NCBI RefSeq assembly: GCF_000364605.1
Contig: NZ_KB822583.1
Coordinates: 62,001-126,000, forward strand
Origin: Nocardioides sp. Iso805N
Lineage (GTDB): Bacteria > Actinomycetota > Actinomycetes > Propionibacteriales > Nocardioidaceae
Direction: 5' to 3'
Length of the DNA stretch: 64,000 bases
Shown here: in pieces, positions 8,416-15,779 of the stretch
Layout: each line of letters starts with the position of its first letter
Position numbering within the stretch: position 1 is the first letter of the stretch
The notes under the pieces: model-generated
Database searches by the model: none
Told to the model about the DNA's origin: nothing
What the model saw: the letters and a program-made list of their open reading frames with translations, nothing else
Program-made: the position numbers and the translations under genes

Positions 8416-9321
8416 GTGGCGGACGCCGAGATCCGCGTCGAGGTCGAGGGCCGCACCCTTGCGGTGAGCAACCTCGACAAGGTCCTCTACCCGCGCACCG
8501 GCACCACCAAGGGCGAGGTGCTGCACTACTACGCCAGCATCGCGCCGGTGCTGCTGCCGCAGCTGCGCGATCGCGCGGTGACCCGGGTGCGCTGGCCGCA
8601 TGGCGTGGCCGAAGGGAGCTTCTTCGAGAAGAACGCCCCGGCCGGTACGCCGAGCTGGGTGCGCACGGTCACCGTCCCGACCACGGGCTCGCGCACGGCC
8701 AGCGGCAAGGACGGCCTGCTCACCTTCCCGATCGTCAACGACCTGGCCACGCTGACCTGGCTGGTCAATCTGGCCGCGCTGGAGCTGCACGTGCACCAGT
8801 GGCGGGTCTCGGCCGAGGGCGATCCACTCGGCGCGGACCGGATCGTGATCGACCTGGATCCGGGCGAGCCGGCCGGGTTGCACGAGTGCTGCCAGGTGGC
8901 GCTGCTGGCACGTGAGCTCCTGGCCGGGCGCGGGCTGACCAGTACGCCGGTGCTCAGCGGCAGCAAGGGGCTGCACCTCTACGCCCAGCTACCGGCCCCG
9001 CTGCCGAGTGAGGAGTCGTCGGCGTTGGCCAAGGAGGTCGCCGAGGAGCTGCAGCGGCAGCACCCGGGGCTGGTCACCGCCACCATGACCAAGAGCCGGC
9101 GTACCGGGAAGGTGTTCTTGGACTGGTCGCAGAACGCCGGCTCCAAGACCACCGTGTGCCCCTACTCGCTGCGTGGCCGCGAGCGGCCAACGGTTGCGGC
9201 GCCGGTCAGCTGGGCCGAAGTCGAGTCCGGTGCGGAGGACCCGCTCGGGCTGGAGCAGCTGCGCTTCGAGGAAGTGCTCGAGCGCGTGCAGGAGCACGGC
9301 GACCTGTTCGGCGACGGGTGA
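8416..9321 (+). CDS. ligD: LigD-type polymerase/primase domain protein
   Basis: The 301-residue protein matches the stand-alone polymerase module of bacterial LigD (archaeo-eukaryotic primase fold). It shows the opening VSNLDKVLYPRTGTTKGEVL, the WPHGV stretch, the metal-binding IDLDPGE (two aspartates), the SGSKGLHLYAQL block and a C-terminal VFLDWSQNAGSKTTVCPYS. It would add nucleotides at Ku-held ends before ligation. GTG 8416 is the natural start just after the previous stop. Together with Ku and the upstream ligase it makes a split three-protein NHEJ set rather than one fused LigD. Confidence 0.93.
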   Translation: MADAEIRVEVEGRTLAVSNLDKVLYPRTGTTKGEVLHYYASIAPVLLPQLRDRAVTRVRWPHGVAEGSFFEKNAPAGTPSWVRTVTVPTTGSRTASGKDGLLTFPIVNDLATLTWLVNLAALELHVHQWRVSAEGDPLGADRIVIDLDPGEPAGLHECCQVALLARELLAGRGLTSTPVLSGSKGLHLYAQLPAPLPSEESSALAKEVAEELQRQHPGLVTATMTKSRRTGKVFLDWSQNAGSKTTVCPYSLRGRERPTVAAPVSWAEVESGAEDPLGLEQLRFEEVLERVQEHGDLFGDG

Positions 9322-9429
9322 GTACGGCGCCGGCCTGTTGGGACTGTTACCAGGGCGTAGGGACCTCGTGGTACCTGCGTGGCCCCGTCGTGGTGGCGGC
9401 GGGCGCGCCAGGTCCATAGCGTCGGGGAT

Positions 9430-9975
9430 GTGGAGATCCCCACCGTGCCGCATCGCCGGCCCGCGCTCGGTCGCGCGTGCCTGGTGGTCGTCGGTGCGGT
9501 GCTGGTGCCGGTGGTGCTGTTCTTCGGAGTGCAGGCGCTCCTCGGCGTGCAGCGCGTCGCAGTCCCGAGCCATGCGCTCGCGGGGAAGGCGGACCGAGGC
9601 ACGCTGCTGTTCTCGACGCAGGCCGCGGTCGGCCGGCTGCACATCGGCGATGTGATCACGTTCCGCCCGCCCGCGCCGTACGGCGACGGGGGGCGCGTGA
9701 CCCGCGAGGTCGAGGCACGCGATGTGCTCGGAGTTCGCACCGGCACCGACGACGGCTCCGACCCGTGGAAGCTGTCCACGGCGGGGCCGGATGTCGAGCT
9801 GGCGATGGCGCGGGTGGCCTATCTGGGCTATCCGTTCCTGGGATCGGTCCCACTCGTCGAGCGGATGCTGTGGGTGGCTGTGCCGCTGGCGATCCTGGCG
9901 GCATCGGCGCTCCTCGTCGCCGAACGGCGCTGGCGTCGGCACCGATCACGCCGAGCCGTGTCGACCAGGTCCTGA
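9430..9975 (+). CDS. Membrane protein with a degenerate SipW-like signal peptidase fold
   Basis: About 181 residues. One N-terminal membrane segment (about 14-33, ending VLFFGVQALLGV) and one C-terminal segment (about 148-168) bracket an extracytoplasmic beta region. LHIGDVITFRPP, a VTREV segment and YPFLG resemble the S26B (SipW/archaeal) signal peptidase layout. The usual serine box (S-G-S-M) is replaced by VPSHALAG, and the usual VTHR histidine position reads VTRE, so catalysis is doubtful. Several GTG codons (9430, 9445) could start it. No substrate gene is adjacent. Function unknown; the family placement is moderate at best. Confidence 0.45.
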   Translation: MEIPTVPHRRPALGRACLVVVGAVLVPVVLFFGVQALLGVQRVAVPSHALAGKADRGTLLFSTQAAVGRLHIGDVITFRPPAPYGDGGRVTREVEARDVLGVRTGTDDGSDPWKLSTAGPDVELAMARVAYLGYPFLGSVPLVERMLWVAVPLAILAASALLVAERRWRRHRSRRAVSTRS

Positions 9976-10006
9976 TCGGTCGACGAATGACCACTATCCT
10001 TCTCCC

Positions 10007-10702
10007 GTGGCCCACCATGTGCTTGTCGTCGAGGACGAGGAAGACATCGCCTTCCCCCTCGTGCGCACCCTCGAGCGCGAGGGCTACGACGTCACGTGGG
10101 TCCAGACCGGTGCGGCCGCTCTGGACGTGCTCGACCCGCACGCCGAGACCATGCCCGACGTGGTCATCCTCGACCTCGGGCTGGGCGACATGGACGGCCT
10201 TGACGTGTGCCGCTCGGCCCGATCGGCCGGCTACGAGGGCGGCATCATGATCGTCACCGCGCGCGCCGGCGAGCTCGACCGGGTGGTCGGGCTCGACTAC
10301 GGCGCCGACGACTACCTCGCCAAGCCGTTCGGGCTGGCCGAGCTGCAGGCCCGCGTCCGGGCGTTGCTGCGGCGTACCGGTGGTCGGGCGGCACCGGCCG
10401 TCGAAGGTGGCCTGCGGATCGACGTCGCCGCTCATCGCGTCTACAGCGACGACCGTGAGGTGCCGCTGACCGGCAAGGAGTTCGAGGTGCTGACGGTGCT
10501 CGCCGGCGCCCGTGACAAGGTCGTCCCGCGCGAGCGGCTGATGGCCGAGGTGTGGGACGAGAACTGGTTCGGCTCGACCAAGACGCTCGATGTCACCATC
10601 GGCCGACTGCGCAACAAGTTGGAGGCGGCCGGAGCGGCCGACAAGGTGGTCGCCGTGCGCGGCGTGGGGTTCCGCCTGGAGGGCGGCCCCACGGATGCGT
10701 AG
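10007..10702 (+). CDS. OmpR/PhoB-family response regulator
   Basis: The 231-residue protein has a receiver domain (about 1-118). The acidic pair is E9-D10, the phosphoacceptor D56 lies in VVILDLGLGD, and the conserved lysine is in DDYLAKPFG. A winged-helix DNA-binding domain (about 130-228) includes the PLTGKEFEVL and LDVTIGRLRNKL motifs. GTG 10007 is chosen because it places the first strand (HVLVVEDEED) at the N-terminus. It overlaps the sensor kinase gene by 8 bp, so the two form a translationally coupled two-component pair. The stimulus and regulon cannot be read from the sequence. Confidence 0.93.
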   Translation: MAHHVLVVEDEEDIAFPLVRTLEREGYDVTWVQTGAAALDVLDPHAETMPDVVILDLGLGDMDGLDVCRSARSAGYEGGIMIVTARAGELDRVVGLDYGADDYLAKPFGLAELQARVRALLRRTGGRAAPAVEGGLRIDVAAHRVYSDDREVPLTGKEFEVLTVLAGARDKVVPRERLMAEVWDENWFGSTKTLDVTIGRLRNKLEAAGAADKVVAVRGVGFRLEGGPTDA

Positions 10703-11912
10703 CAGGGCCGTCCTTCTCTTCGTCGCCCTGGTCCTGGTCCTCGCATCGGCGGGATACCTGCTGCGCACGTGGTCGGTGCAGCGCTCGGTGCGGGCGCACG
10801 ACGACCAGGTCGTGCACCGCACCGTGCTGGTGCTCGCCACACTGGCCGACGAGCGCATCGACGCAGGCGGTGCGGTCGACGATGCGCTGCTGCGTCCGCT
10901 GGTGAGCCAGGACCTTGGTGTCCTGTTCCACCCAGGGAACGGCCGGGAGGTGGAGGTCCGCGGGGCAGGATTCACCGGGCCGCTGGACACCGATGCCGGC
11001 AGCGCTGACGTCTGGGCCACGGCGCCCACCGCCGACAAGGGCTACATCCTGCTCAGCGAGGACGCCGCCGTGGTGCACGATGCTGCCTGGCAGAGCAGGT
11101 CGCAGATGCTGCTCCTGCTGCTGATGACGGCCGTCGTGGCGGCGCTGGTGGGCGCGCTCCTGTCCAGCTGGTACGTCCGGCCCTTCCGCAGGCTGGCAGG
11201 CGCGGCCGCGGCGCTGGGCAGGGGCCGGTTCCAGCTCGACCTGCCGCGCGGCGGGACGCCCGAGGTGAGCGCGATCGCCGAGGCGCTCGACGCCAGCGCG
11301 CGCCAGCTGCAGGACCGGCTGGCGGGCGAGGACGAGTTCGCCCGCCGGGCTTCGCACGCGTTACGTACGCCGCTGACCGGGCTGCGATGGGAGCTGGAGG
11401 AGGCGGCGCTGCTCGACGACCTGCCCGAGGACGCGGCGGCCGCACTGACCCGTTCGCTTCAGCGGGTCGACCAGCTCGACGCCGTCACCGGCGAGCTGAT
11501 CGCGGCGTCCCGGCGGCGGGCACTGGCGGCTCAGGCCACCGTCCCGCTCGAGGTGCTCGCGCGGCAGGTCGCGCAGCACTGGACCGACGAGCTCGACGCT
11601 CGGCACCGCACCTTGACCGCGGCGATCGAGGGGGACGGCGCTACGACGTACACGCCGGGACCGGTGGAGCAGATCCTGGAGCTGCTCCTGATCGACGTGA
11701 CGCACCGCAGCGAGGGGGCGGTTCGGCTGGTCTTCGCGGTCGGCACCGACGCTCACCTGCGGATAACAGTGACGGCGGAGTCCATCGTCGCGGCGCGCAA
11801 GAGCGCGACCACGCCGCTGCTGCGGGCCAGGACCGTTGCGACGGCGCTCGGCGGCCGACTGGAGGGCGAGTACGCCGCCGGTGGCGTGGAGATCGTGCTA
11901 CCCCGACGCTGA
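10695..11912 (+). CDS. Sensor histidine kinase with a degenerate ATP-binding domain
   Basis: The 405-residue protein has two membrane segments (about 5-24 and 138-160) around a short extracytoplasmic sensor. A HAMP-like linker follows, then a clear H-box with phosphoacceptor H221 in FARRASHALRTPLTGLR. The C-terminal third should be a HATPase domain. At the N-box position I read QILELLLIDVTHRSEG rather than a paired-asparagine motif, and no DxGxG box is visible. This suggests a kinase with an eroded catalytic domain that may act mainly as a phosphatase or depend on a partner. It is cotranscribed with the response regulator. Confidence 0.85.
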   Translation: MRSRAVLLFVALVLVLASAGYLLRTWSVQRSVRAHDDQVVHRTVLVLATLADERIDAGGAVDDALLRPLVSQDLGVLFHPGNGREVEVRGAGFTGPLDTDAGSADVWATAPTADKGYILLSEDAAVVHDAAWQSRSQMLLLLLMTAVVAALVGALLSSWYVRPFRRLAGAAAALGRGRFQLDLPRGGTPEVSAIAEALDASARQLQDRLAGEDEFARRASHALRTPLTGLRWELEEAALLDDLPEDAAAALTRSLQRVDQLDAVTGELIAASRRRALAAQATVPLEVLARQVAQHWTDELDARHRTLTAAIEGDGATTYTPGPVEQILELLLIDVTHRSEGAVRLVFAVGTDAHLRITVTAESIVAARKSATTPLLRARTVATALGGRLEGEYAAGGVEIVLPRR

Positions 11913-11941
11913 ATCCGCAGCCGATGCGACAGGATAGGACC

Positions 11942-12745
11942 ATGACGAGCGCTGCACACCGGCCGATCGAGACGTGGCTGACCGACATGGACGGGGTGCT
12001 CGTCCACGAGGAGGTGCCGCTTCCTGGCGCCGCCGAGTTCATCGAGGCCCTGAAGGCCACCGGCCGGCGCTTCCTGGTGCTGACCAACAACTCGATCTTC
12101 ACCCAGCGCGACCTGCGTGCCCGCCTGCTGGGCAGCGGCATCGACGTGCCCGAGGAGGCGATCTGGACCTCGGCGCTCGCCACCGCGAAGTTCCTGGCCG
12201 ACCAGCGCCCCGGCGGTTCGGCGTACGTCGTCGGCGAGGCGGGCCTGACCACCGCACTGCACGACGTGGGCTACGTGATGACCGACCGCAGACCTGACTA
12301 CGTGGTGCTGGGGGAGACCCGGACCTACTCCTTCGAGGCGATCACCCGCGCGATCCGGCTGATCGAGGGCGGTGCGCGGTTCATCGCGACCAACCCTGAT
12401 CCGTCGGGACCCTCACAGCACGGCACCCTGCCGGCGACCGGTTCGGTGGCGGCACTGATCTCGACCGCGACCGGGCGCACGCCCTACTTCATCGGCAAGC
12501 CGAACCCGCTGATGATGCGCACCGCGTTGAACCGGATCGAGGCCCACTCCGAGACCACCGCGATGATCGGTGACCGGATGGACACCGACGTCATCAGCGG
12601 CCTGGAGGCGGGCCTGCAGACCTTCCTCGTCCTCACCGGATCCACCCGCGCCGAACAGGTCGAGGGGTTCCCCTACCGGCCGACCAAGGTGGTCGACTCG
12701 GTGAAGGATCTGATCCCTCTGGTGCACCCGCCAACCGAGTCCTGA
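11942..12745 (+). CDS. HAD-superfamily phosphatase, subfamily IIA (NagD-like)
   Basis: The 267-residue cytosolic protein has all HAD motifs. Motif I is WLTDMDGVLVHE, where the first Asp is the nucleophile. Motif II threonine is in RFLVLTNNS. The motif III lysine is in YFIGKPNP, and motif IV is MIGDRMDTDV. The C2-type cap between motifs II and III places it with the NagD/p-nitrophenylphosphatase group (subfamily IIA), which dephosphorylates small sugar or nucleotide phosphates. The physiological substrate is unknown. ATG 11942 lies 29 bp after the kinase gene. A hairpin at 12771-12804 probably ends the transcript. Confidence 0.88.
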   Translation: MTSAAHRPIETWLTDMDGVLVHEEVPLPGAAEFIEALKATGRRFLVLTNNSIFTQRDLRARLLGSGIDVPEEAIWTSALATAKFLADQRPGGSAYVVGEAGLTTALHDVGYVMTDRRPDYVVLGETRTYSFEAITRAIRLIEGGARFIATNPDPSGPSQHGTLPATGSVAALISTATGRTPYFIGKPNPLMMRTALNRIEAHSETTAMIGDRMDTDVISGLEAGLQTFLVLTGSTRAEQVEGFPYRPTKVVDSVKDLIPLVHPPTES

Positions 12746-12770
12746 TACCGCGGATCTGGGCGCGCTGTCG

Positions 12771-12804
12771 ACTTGAACGCATGTGATTTGAATCGCGTTC
12801 AAGT
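12771..12804. terminator. Hairpin with perfect 10-bp arms
   Basis: ACTTGAACGC (12771-12780) and GCGTTCAAGT (12795-12804) are perfectly complementary. The loop contains GATTTGAATC, itself partly self-complementary. It lies 25 bp after the HAD gene and before the promoter of the NlpC/P60 unit, so it is a terminator candidate; an operator role is the alternative. Confidence 0.5.
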
Positions 12805-12853
12805 TGATCTTTCACGCTCAGCGTGTGACTTAGCGCACTCACTTTACCGAGTC

Positions 12854-12888
12854 TTGTTTGGATTTCGGCGGATTCGTATGCCTACCGT
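12854..12888 (+). promoter_or_regulatory. Candidate promoter of the riboswitch-NlpC/P60 transcript
   Basis: TTGTTT (12854-12859) is followed after 17 bp by TATGCC (12877-12882); TACCGT (12883-12888), which fits TANNNT, is an alternative -10. The stretch is conspicuously A/T-rich for this genome and sits about 40-70 bp before the riboswitch. Confidence 0.4.
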
Positions 12889-12924
12889 CTTTGTTGTTTG
12901 CGCCAGCAAGCACCGGCCTCCGGA

Positions 12925-13118
12925 CACGCCGAGTCCTGCCCCTTCCGGAGCCGATCCGCAGCACGAACACCCAGGGGCAGGAGCGGGGGACCCAACGTTC
13001 TTCGCGGCCGCACCGGACTCCGGTGTGCCGCTCGGGGTGAAGCCGAACGTCCTGCACCGTCAGGGCACCAGGCCGGGCACCTTCTCGCCCGAACCCGACA
13101 GCTGACCTCGCAGGCGTG
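12925..13118 (+). ncRNA. c-di-AMP riboswitch (ydaO-yuaA type)
   Basis: The leader contains the recognisable ydaO core: GGGGCAGGAGCGGGGGACCC around 12973-12992, GGGGTGAAGCCG around 13035, and the hallmark GAACCCGACAGCTGACCTCG around 13091-13110. A closing stem (P1) can form between CACGCC (12925-12930) and GGCGTG (13113-13118). In actinobacteria this class commonly precedes cell-wall hydrolase or resuscitation-factor genes, which fits the NlpC/P60 gene that starts 16 bp downstream. Boundaries are estimated from the P1 pairing. Confidence 0.88.
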
Positions 13119-13134
13119 GGAAGGACACCCACGC

Positions 13135-13785
13135 ATGCCCAACTTCATTCGTACCGCCATGGCCGCGACAGCCTCTGCCGGCCTCCTTGCCATCCCGGCT
13201 GTCGGCGCCCACGCCGTCGGCTCCCCGACCACCACACTCTCGAGCTACACGATGCCGTCCGCGGCTCCTGCGGTAGCGCCGTCAACGACGACGGGCGCCA
13301 CCACCACAACCACGACAGCGACCAACGCTGCGGCCATCGCTCCCAGCGTCAAGCCCCGGCTGACCAAGCACCAGCGCAAGCTCCGTGTCGAGCACCGCCG
13401 CAAGGTCCGCCGCCACCATCGCGTCTCCAGGGCGCTGCATGTGGCCGCGCGCCAGCAGGGCGACCCTTACCGCTGGGGCGCCACCGGGCCGACGTCCTTC
13501 GACTGCTCGGGTCTGATGCTGTACTCGTTCCACGCGGCCGGCCTCAACCTCCCGCGTACGGCGGCGGCGCAGTCCGGCGCGGTGCGCCACATCTCCCGCG
13601 CTCACATGCGTCGTGGCGACCTGGTGTTCTTCACCAGCGGCGGCCACGTCTACCACGTCGGCATCTTCGACGGCTGGAGCCACGGTCGCCGGATCATCAT
13701 CCACGCCCCGCACACCGGCGCGGACGTGCGCAAGGAAGCCATCTGGACCAACAGCTGGTTCCCCGGCACCCTGCGGCTCTCCTGA
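13135..13785 (+). CDS. Secreted NlpC/P60 peptidoglycan hydrolase
   Basis: The 216-residue protein has an N-terminal signal peptide (about 1-29, ending VGAHA), a Ser/Thr/Ala-rich then highly basic linker (about 40-100), and a C-terminal NlpC/P60 domain. The catalytic cysteine is in SFDCSGLMLYSF and the histidine in GGHVYHVGIF. The family cleaves D-gamma-glutamyl-mesodiaminopimelate bonds in peptidoglycan stem peptides. The c-di-AMP riboswitch immediately upstream indicates control by that osmotic and cell-wall second messenger. The Shine-Dalgarno segment GGGAAGGA lies in a small hairpin (13114-13134) that competes with the riboswitch P1 stem. Confidence 0.92.
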   Translation: MPNFIRTAMAATASAGLLAIPAVGAHAVGSPTTTLSSYTMPSAAPAVAPSTTTGATTTTTTATNAAAIAPSVKPRLTKHQRKLRVEHRRKVRRHHRVSRALHVAARQQGDPYRWGATGPTSFDCSGLMLYSFHAAGLNLPRTAAAQSGAVRHISRAHMRRGDLVFFTSGGHVYHVGIFDGWSHGRRIIIHAPHTGADVRKEAIWTNSWFPGTLRLS

Positions 13786-13837
13786 GCCGAGGCGGGTGCT
13801 CGGGCGCGCCGGTGTGGCCGAACTGCGTCCGGGTGCG

Positions 13838-14452
13838 TCAGCGAGAGAGCTGGCGCGCCCGGATCTGCTCGGCGAACACCGCCCGACGCAGGGCCGACCG
13901 GGTCCGCTCGTCGGTCGGCAGCGTGATCACCAGCTCGGTGAAGTCGCGCTTCGGCGTACTGCGGAAGAGGTTGCCGTCCAGGGCGAACTCCGCACCGCCG
14001 AGGTTGAAGTAGGCACGCAGGCTGGGCTCCTCGCCCTCCTCCGGCTTGGGGAGTGGCTCGGGCATCTGGCAGCGCAGCGCCGCTTCGCTGACGTCGAGCA
14101 GTGACGCCTCGAACTTCTCCCCGCCGTACTCCAGGATCAGCGACAGCGCCACCGAGACGCGTACGTGCGCGCGGCGGTTGGTCATCCGGACCTTGCCGAT
14201 CGGCTGCGCATGCCAGATCCGGATCTTGCCGTCGACGGCGCGCTCGGTGACCCGCACCGACAGCGCGTAGAGGCCGAAGGCGGAGGTCCACTGCACCTCG
14301 AACGGTCGGCCGATGTCCAGGTCGGTGTCCAGCGGCAACCCGAAGGGCCGGGCAAGGATCAGCGCGCCGTCAGCGATCCCCTCCACGCGGCTGGCGAAGT
14401 CCCCATGCTCGCCGTGGAGCAGGACCGGCTGATTGACGTCAGGGGACTGCAT
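13838..14452 (-). CDS. PilZ-domain (c-di-GMP receptor) protein
   Basis: The 204-residue protein without membrane segments has an N-terminal YcgR-like beta domain (about 1-95) and a C-terminal PilZ domain. The c-di-GMP binding motif RRAHVR (RxxxR) is near residue 100, followed by the LLDVSEAALRC strand, where a D/N-x-S-x-x-G type motif is expected. ATG 14452 is chosen because the segment before it is low-complexity and unlike the family. It is divergent from the Tad pilus gene cpaF. PilZ proteins often couple c-di-GMP to surface motility or pilus assembly, so a role in controlling the adjacent pilus is a reasonable inference. Confidence 0.8.
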   Translation of the reverse strand: MQSPDVNQPVLLHGEHGDFASRVEGIADGALILARPFGLPLDTDLDIGRPFEVQWTSAFGLYALSVRVTERAVDGKIRIWHAQPIGKVRMTNRRAHVRVSVALSLILEYGGEKFEASLLDVSEAALRCQMPEPLPKPEEGEEPSLRAYFNLGGAEFALDGNLFRSTPKRDFTELVITLPTDERTRSALRRAVFAEQIRARQLSR

Positions 14453-14671
14453 AGCGTTCTCATCGGCAGAGGATCGGGGTTCCGGAGCCGCCATCCGCGA
14501 ACGAGAGCTGGATGTCCTGGGAGTCACCGCGCCATAGTGGCAGGAGAGACGCCCTTCCGGTGGCAGTAACGGCAATCGCGAGCGGCATTTTCGTCCGGTA
14601 TCGCGTCCGCTGCGGGTGCCGAGCTCGTCCCGGGAATGCTCGAGCGCGCTCGCATCCGGGCTCGTCAAAAG

Positions 14672-14680
14672 TTATCCACA
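14672..14680 (+). promoter_or_regulatory. Perfect DnaA-box sequence ahead of the Tad operon
   Basis: TTATCCACA matches the DnaA-box consensus exactly. It lies in the 313-bp divergent region between the PilZ gene and cpaF, 86 bp before the chosen cpaF start. It is a single box without neighbours, so this is not an origin. It may be an accessory DnaA target or chance. Confidence 0.4.
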
Positions 14681-14765
14681 GATGTCTCGGTGGGATCTTT
14701 TCAGGCAACTCTCCCCGACGTACGGTGCTCTGGCTGGAGTCCTCACTCGGGAACGGAATCCGGAC

Positions 14766-15779
14766 ATGGAGTTGTCATCTTTTGTCGACGGTGCGCGCGC
14801 TGCCACCGCCGAGGTTCAGGTCGTCGAGATGCTCGACGCTCGCGTTCGAGAGCTGGTCCGTCGCGAAGGCGTCGACCCGCAGCGCGATGCCGCCGTGGTC
14901 CGTCGCCTCGCGGAGTCGGTAGTGCGAGCGCACGACGAGCGGTCGCTGACCGGGGCAGTGCTGCCGGTCGGGGATCCGCACGAGGTGGTGGCCGAGCTCG
15001 TCGCGCGGCTGTCGGGATTCGGGCCGCTGCAGCCCTACCTCGACGACCCGGAGATCGAGGAGGTATGGATCAACGACCCCTCACGAGTCTTCGTCGCACG
15101 TCACGGCCGGCACGAGCTGACCAACCTCGTGCTGGATCCGCAGCAGGTGACCGAGCTGGTGGAGCGGATGCTCAAGGCTTCGGGTCGTCGGCTGGACCGG
15201 TCCACGCCATTCGTCGATGCGACGATGCCGGGCGGTCATCGGTTGCACGTGGTGCTGGACGGCATCTCACGAGGGTTCGCCGCGGTCAACATCCGGAAGT
15301 TCTCGTTGCGCGCCGCCCGGCTCGCCAACCTGGTCGAGCTGGGCAGCCTCTCCGCCGCTGCCGCAGCGTTCCTGGAGGCCAGCGTCCGGGCCGGGCTCAA
15401 TCTGCTGGTCGCCGGCGGTACGCAGGCAGGGAAGACCACCATGCTCAACTGCCTGGCCGCCGCGATCCCTGGCGGCGATCGGGTGATCAGCGCCGAGGAG
15501 GTCTGGGAGTTGCGCTTCCCTATTAGACTACAGACATGCGGGCAGTTGTCTACCTTCGACAAAGTCTTGACCGAACCGGCGATGGTGCGGCGGTCGAGCG
15601 GCAGCGCAACGACTGCCTCAAGCTCTGCGCTGACCGCGGGTGGGACGTGCTGCGTGAGTACGTCGACAACGACACGTCTGCGTCATCGAAGAAGCCGCGT
15701 CCGCAGTACATCGAGATGCTCGCGGCGATCGGCCGTGGCGAGGTCGATGTGCTCGTTGCCTGGCACATCGATCGGCTGA
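14766..15779 (+). CDS. cpaF: CpaF/TadA pilus ATPase, 5' part, interrupted by a mobile element
   Basis: From ATG 14766 the first 251 codons (to 15520) are the N-terminal domain and front of the ATPase domain of a CpaF/TadA-type type II/IV secretion ATPase, which powers Flp (Tad) pilus assembly. The Walker A loop AGGTQAGKTT is present (lysine about 223), and homology ends in EEVWELRFP. The frame then enters the integrated element and adds about 86 unrelated residues, overlapping the integrase gene in another frame, before stopping at 15779. Walker B and the Asp/His boxes are on the 3' part at 29617. Joining 15520 to 29617 gives an uninterrupted 424-residue protein, so this is insertion, not decay. 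Confidence 0.9.
   Translation: MELSSFVDGARAATAEVQVVEMLDARVRELVRREGVDPQRDAAVVRRLAESVVRAHDERSLTGAVLPVGDPHEVVAELVARLSGFGPLQPYLDDPEIEEVWINDPSRVFVARHGRHELTNLVLDPQQVTELVERMLKASGRRLDRSTPFVDATMPGGHRLHVVLDGISRGFAAVNIRKFSLRAARLANLVELGSLSAAAAAFLEASVRAGLNLLVAGGTQAGKTTMLNCLAAAIPGGDRVISAEEVWELRFPIRLQTCGQLSTFDKVLTEPAMVRRSSGSATTASSSALTAGGTCCVSTSTTTRLRHRRSRVRSTSRCSRRSAVARSMCSLPGTSIG
15509..15520 (+). repeat. attL core
   Basis: GTTGCGCTTCCC is the left copy of the 12-bp sequence shared by both element ends. To its left is cpaF coding sequence (EEVWE). To its right is element DNA with ACAGAC at 15530-15535, the outer part of an attP half-site. The integrase ATG follows after 15 bp. Confidence 0.85.

Noticed and set aside
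15521..15779. Extension of CpaF into the element as a functional alternative C-terminus
   Set aside because: The added residues are Ser/Thr/Arg-rich out-of-frame readings of the integrase gene. They carry no ATPase motif and cannot replace Walker B and the His box.
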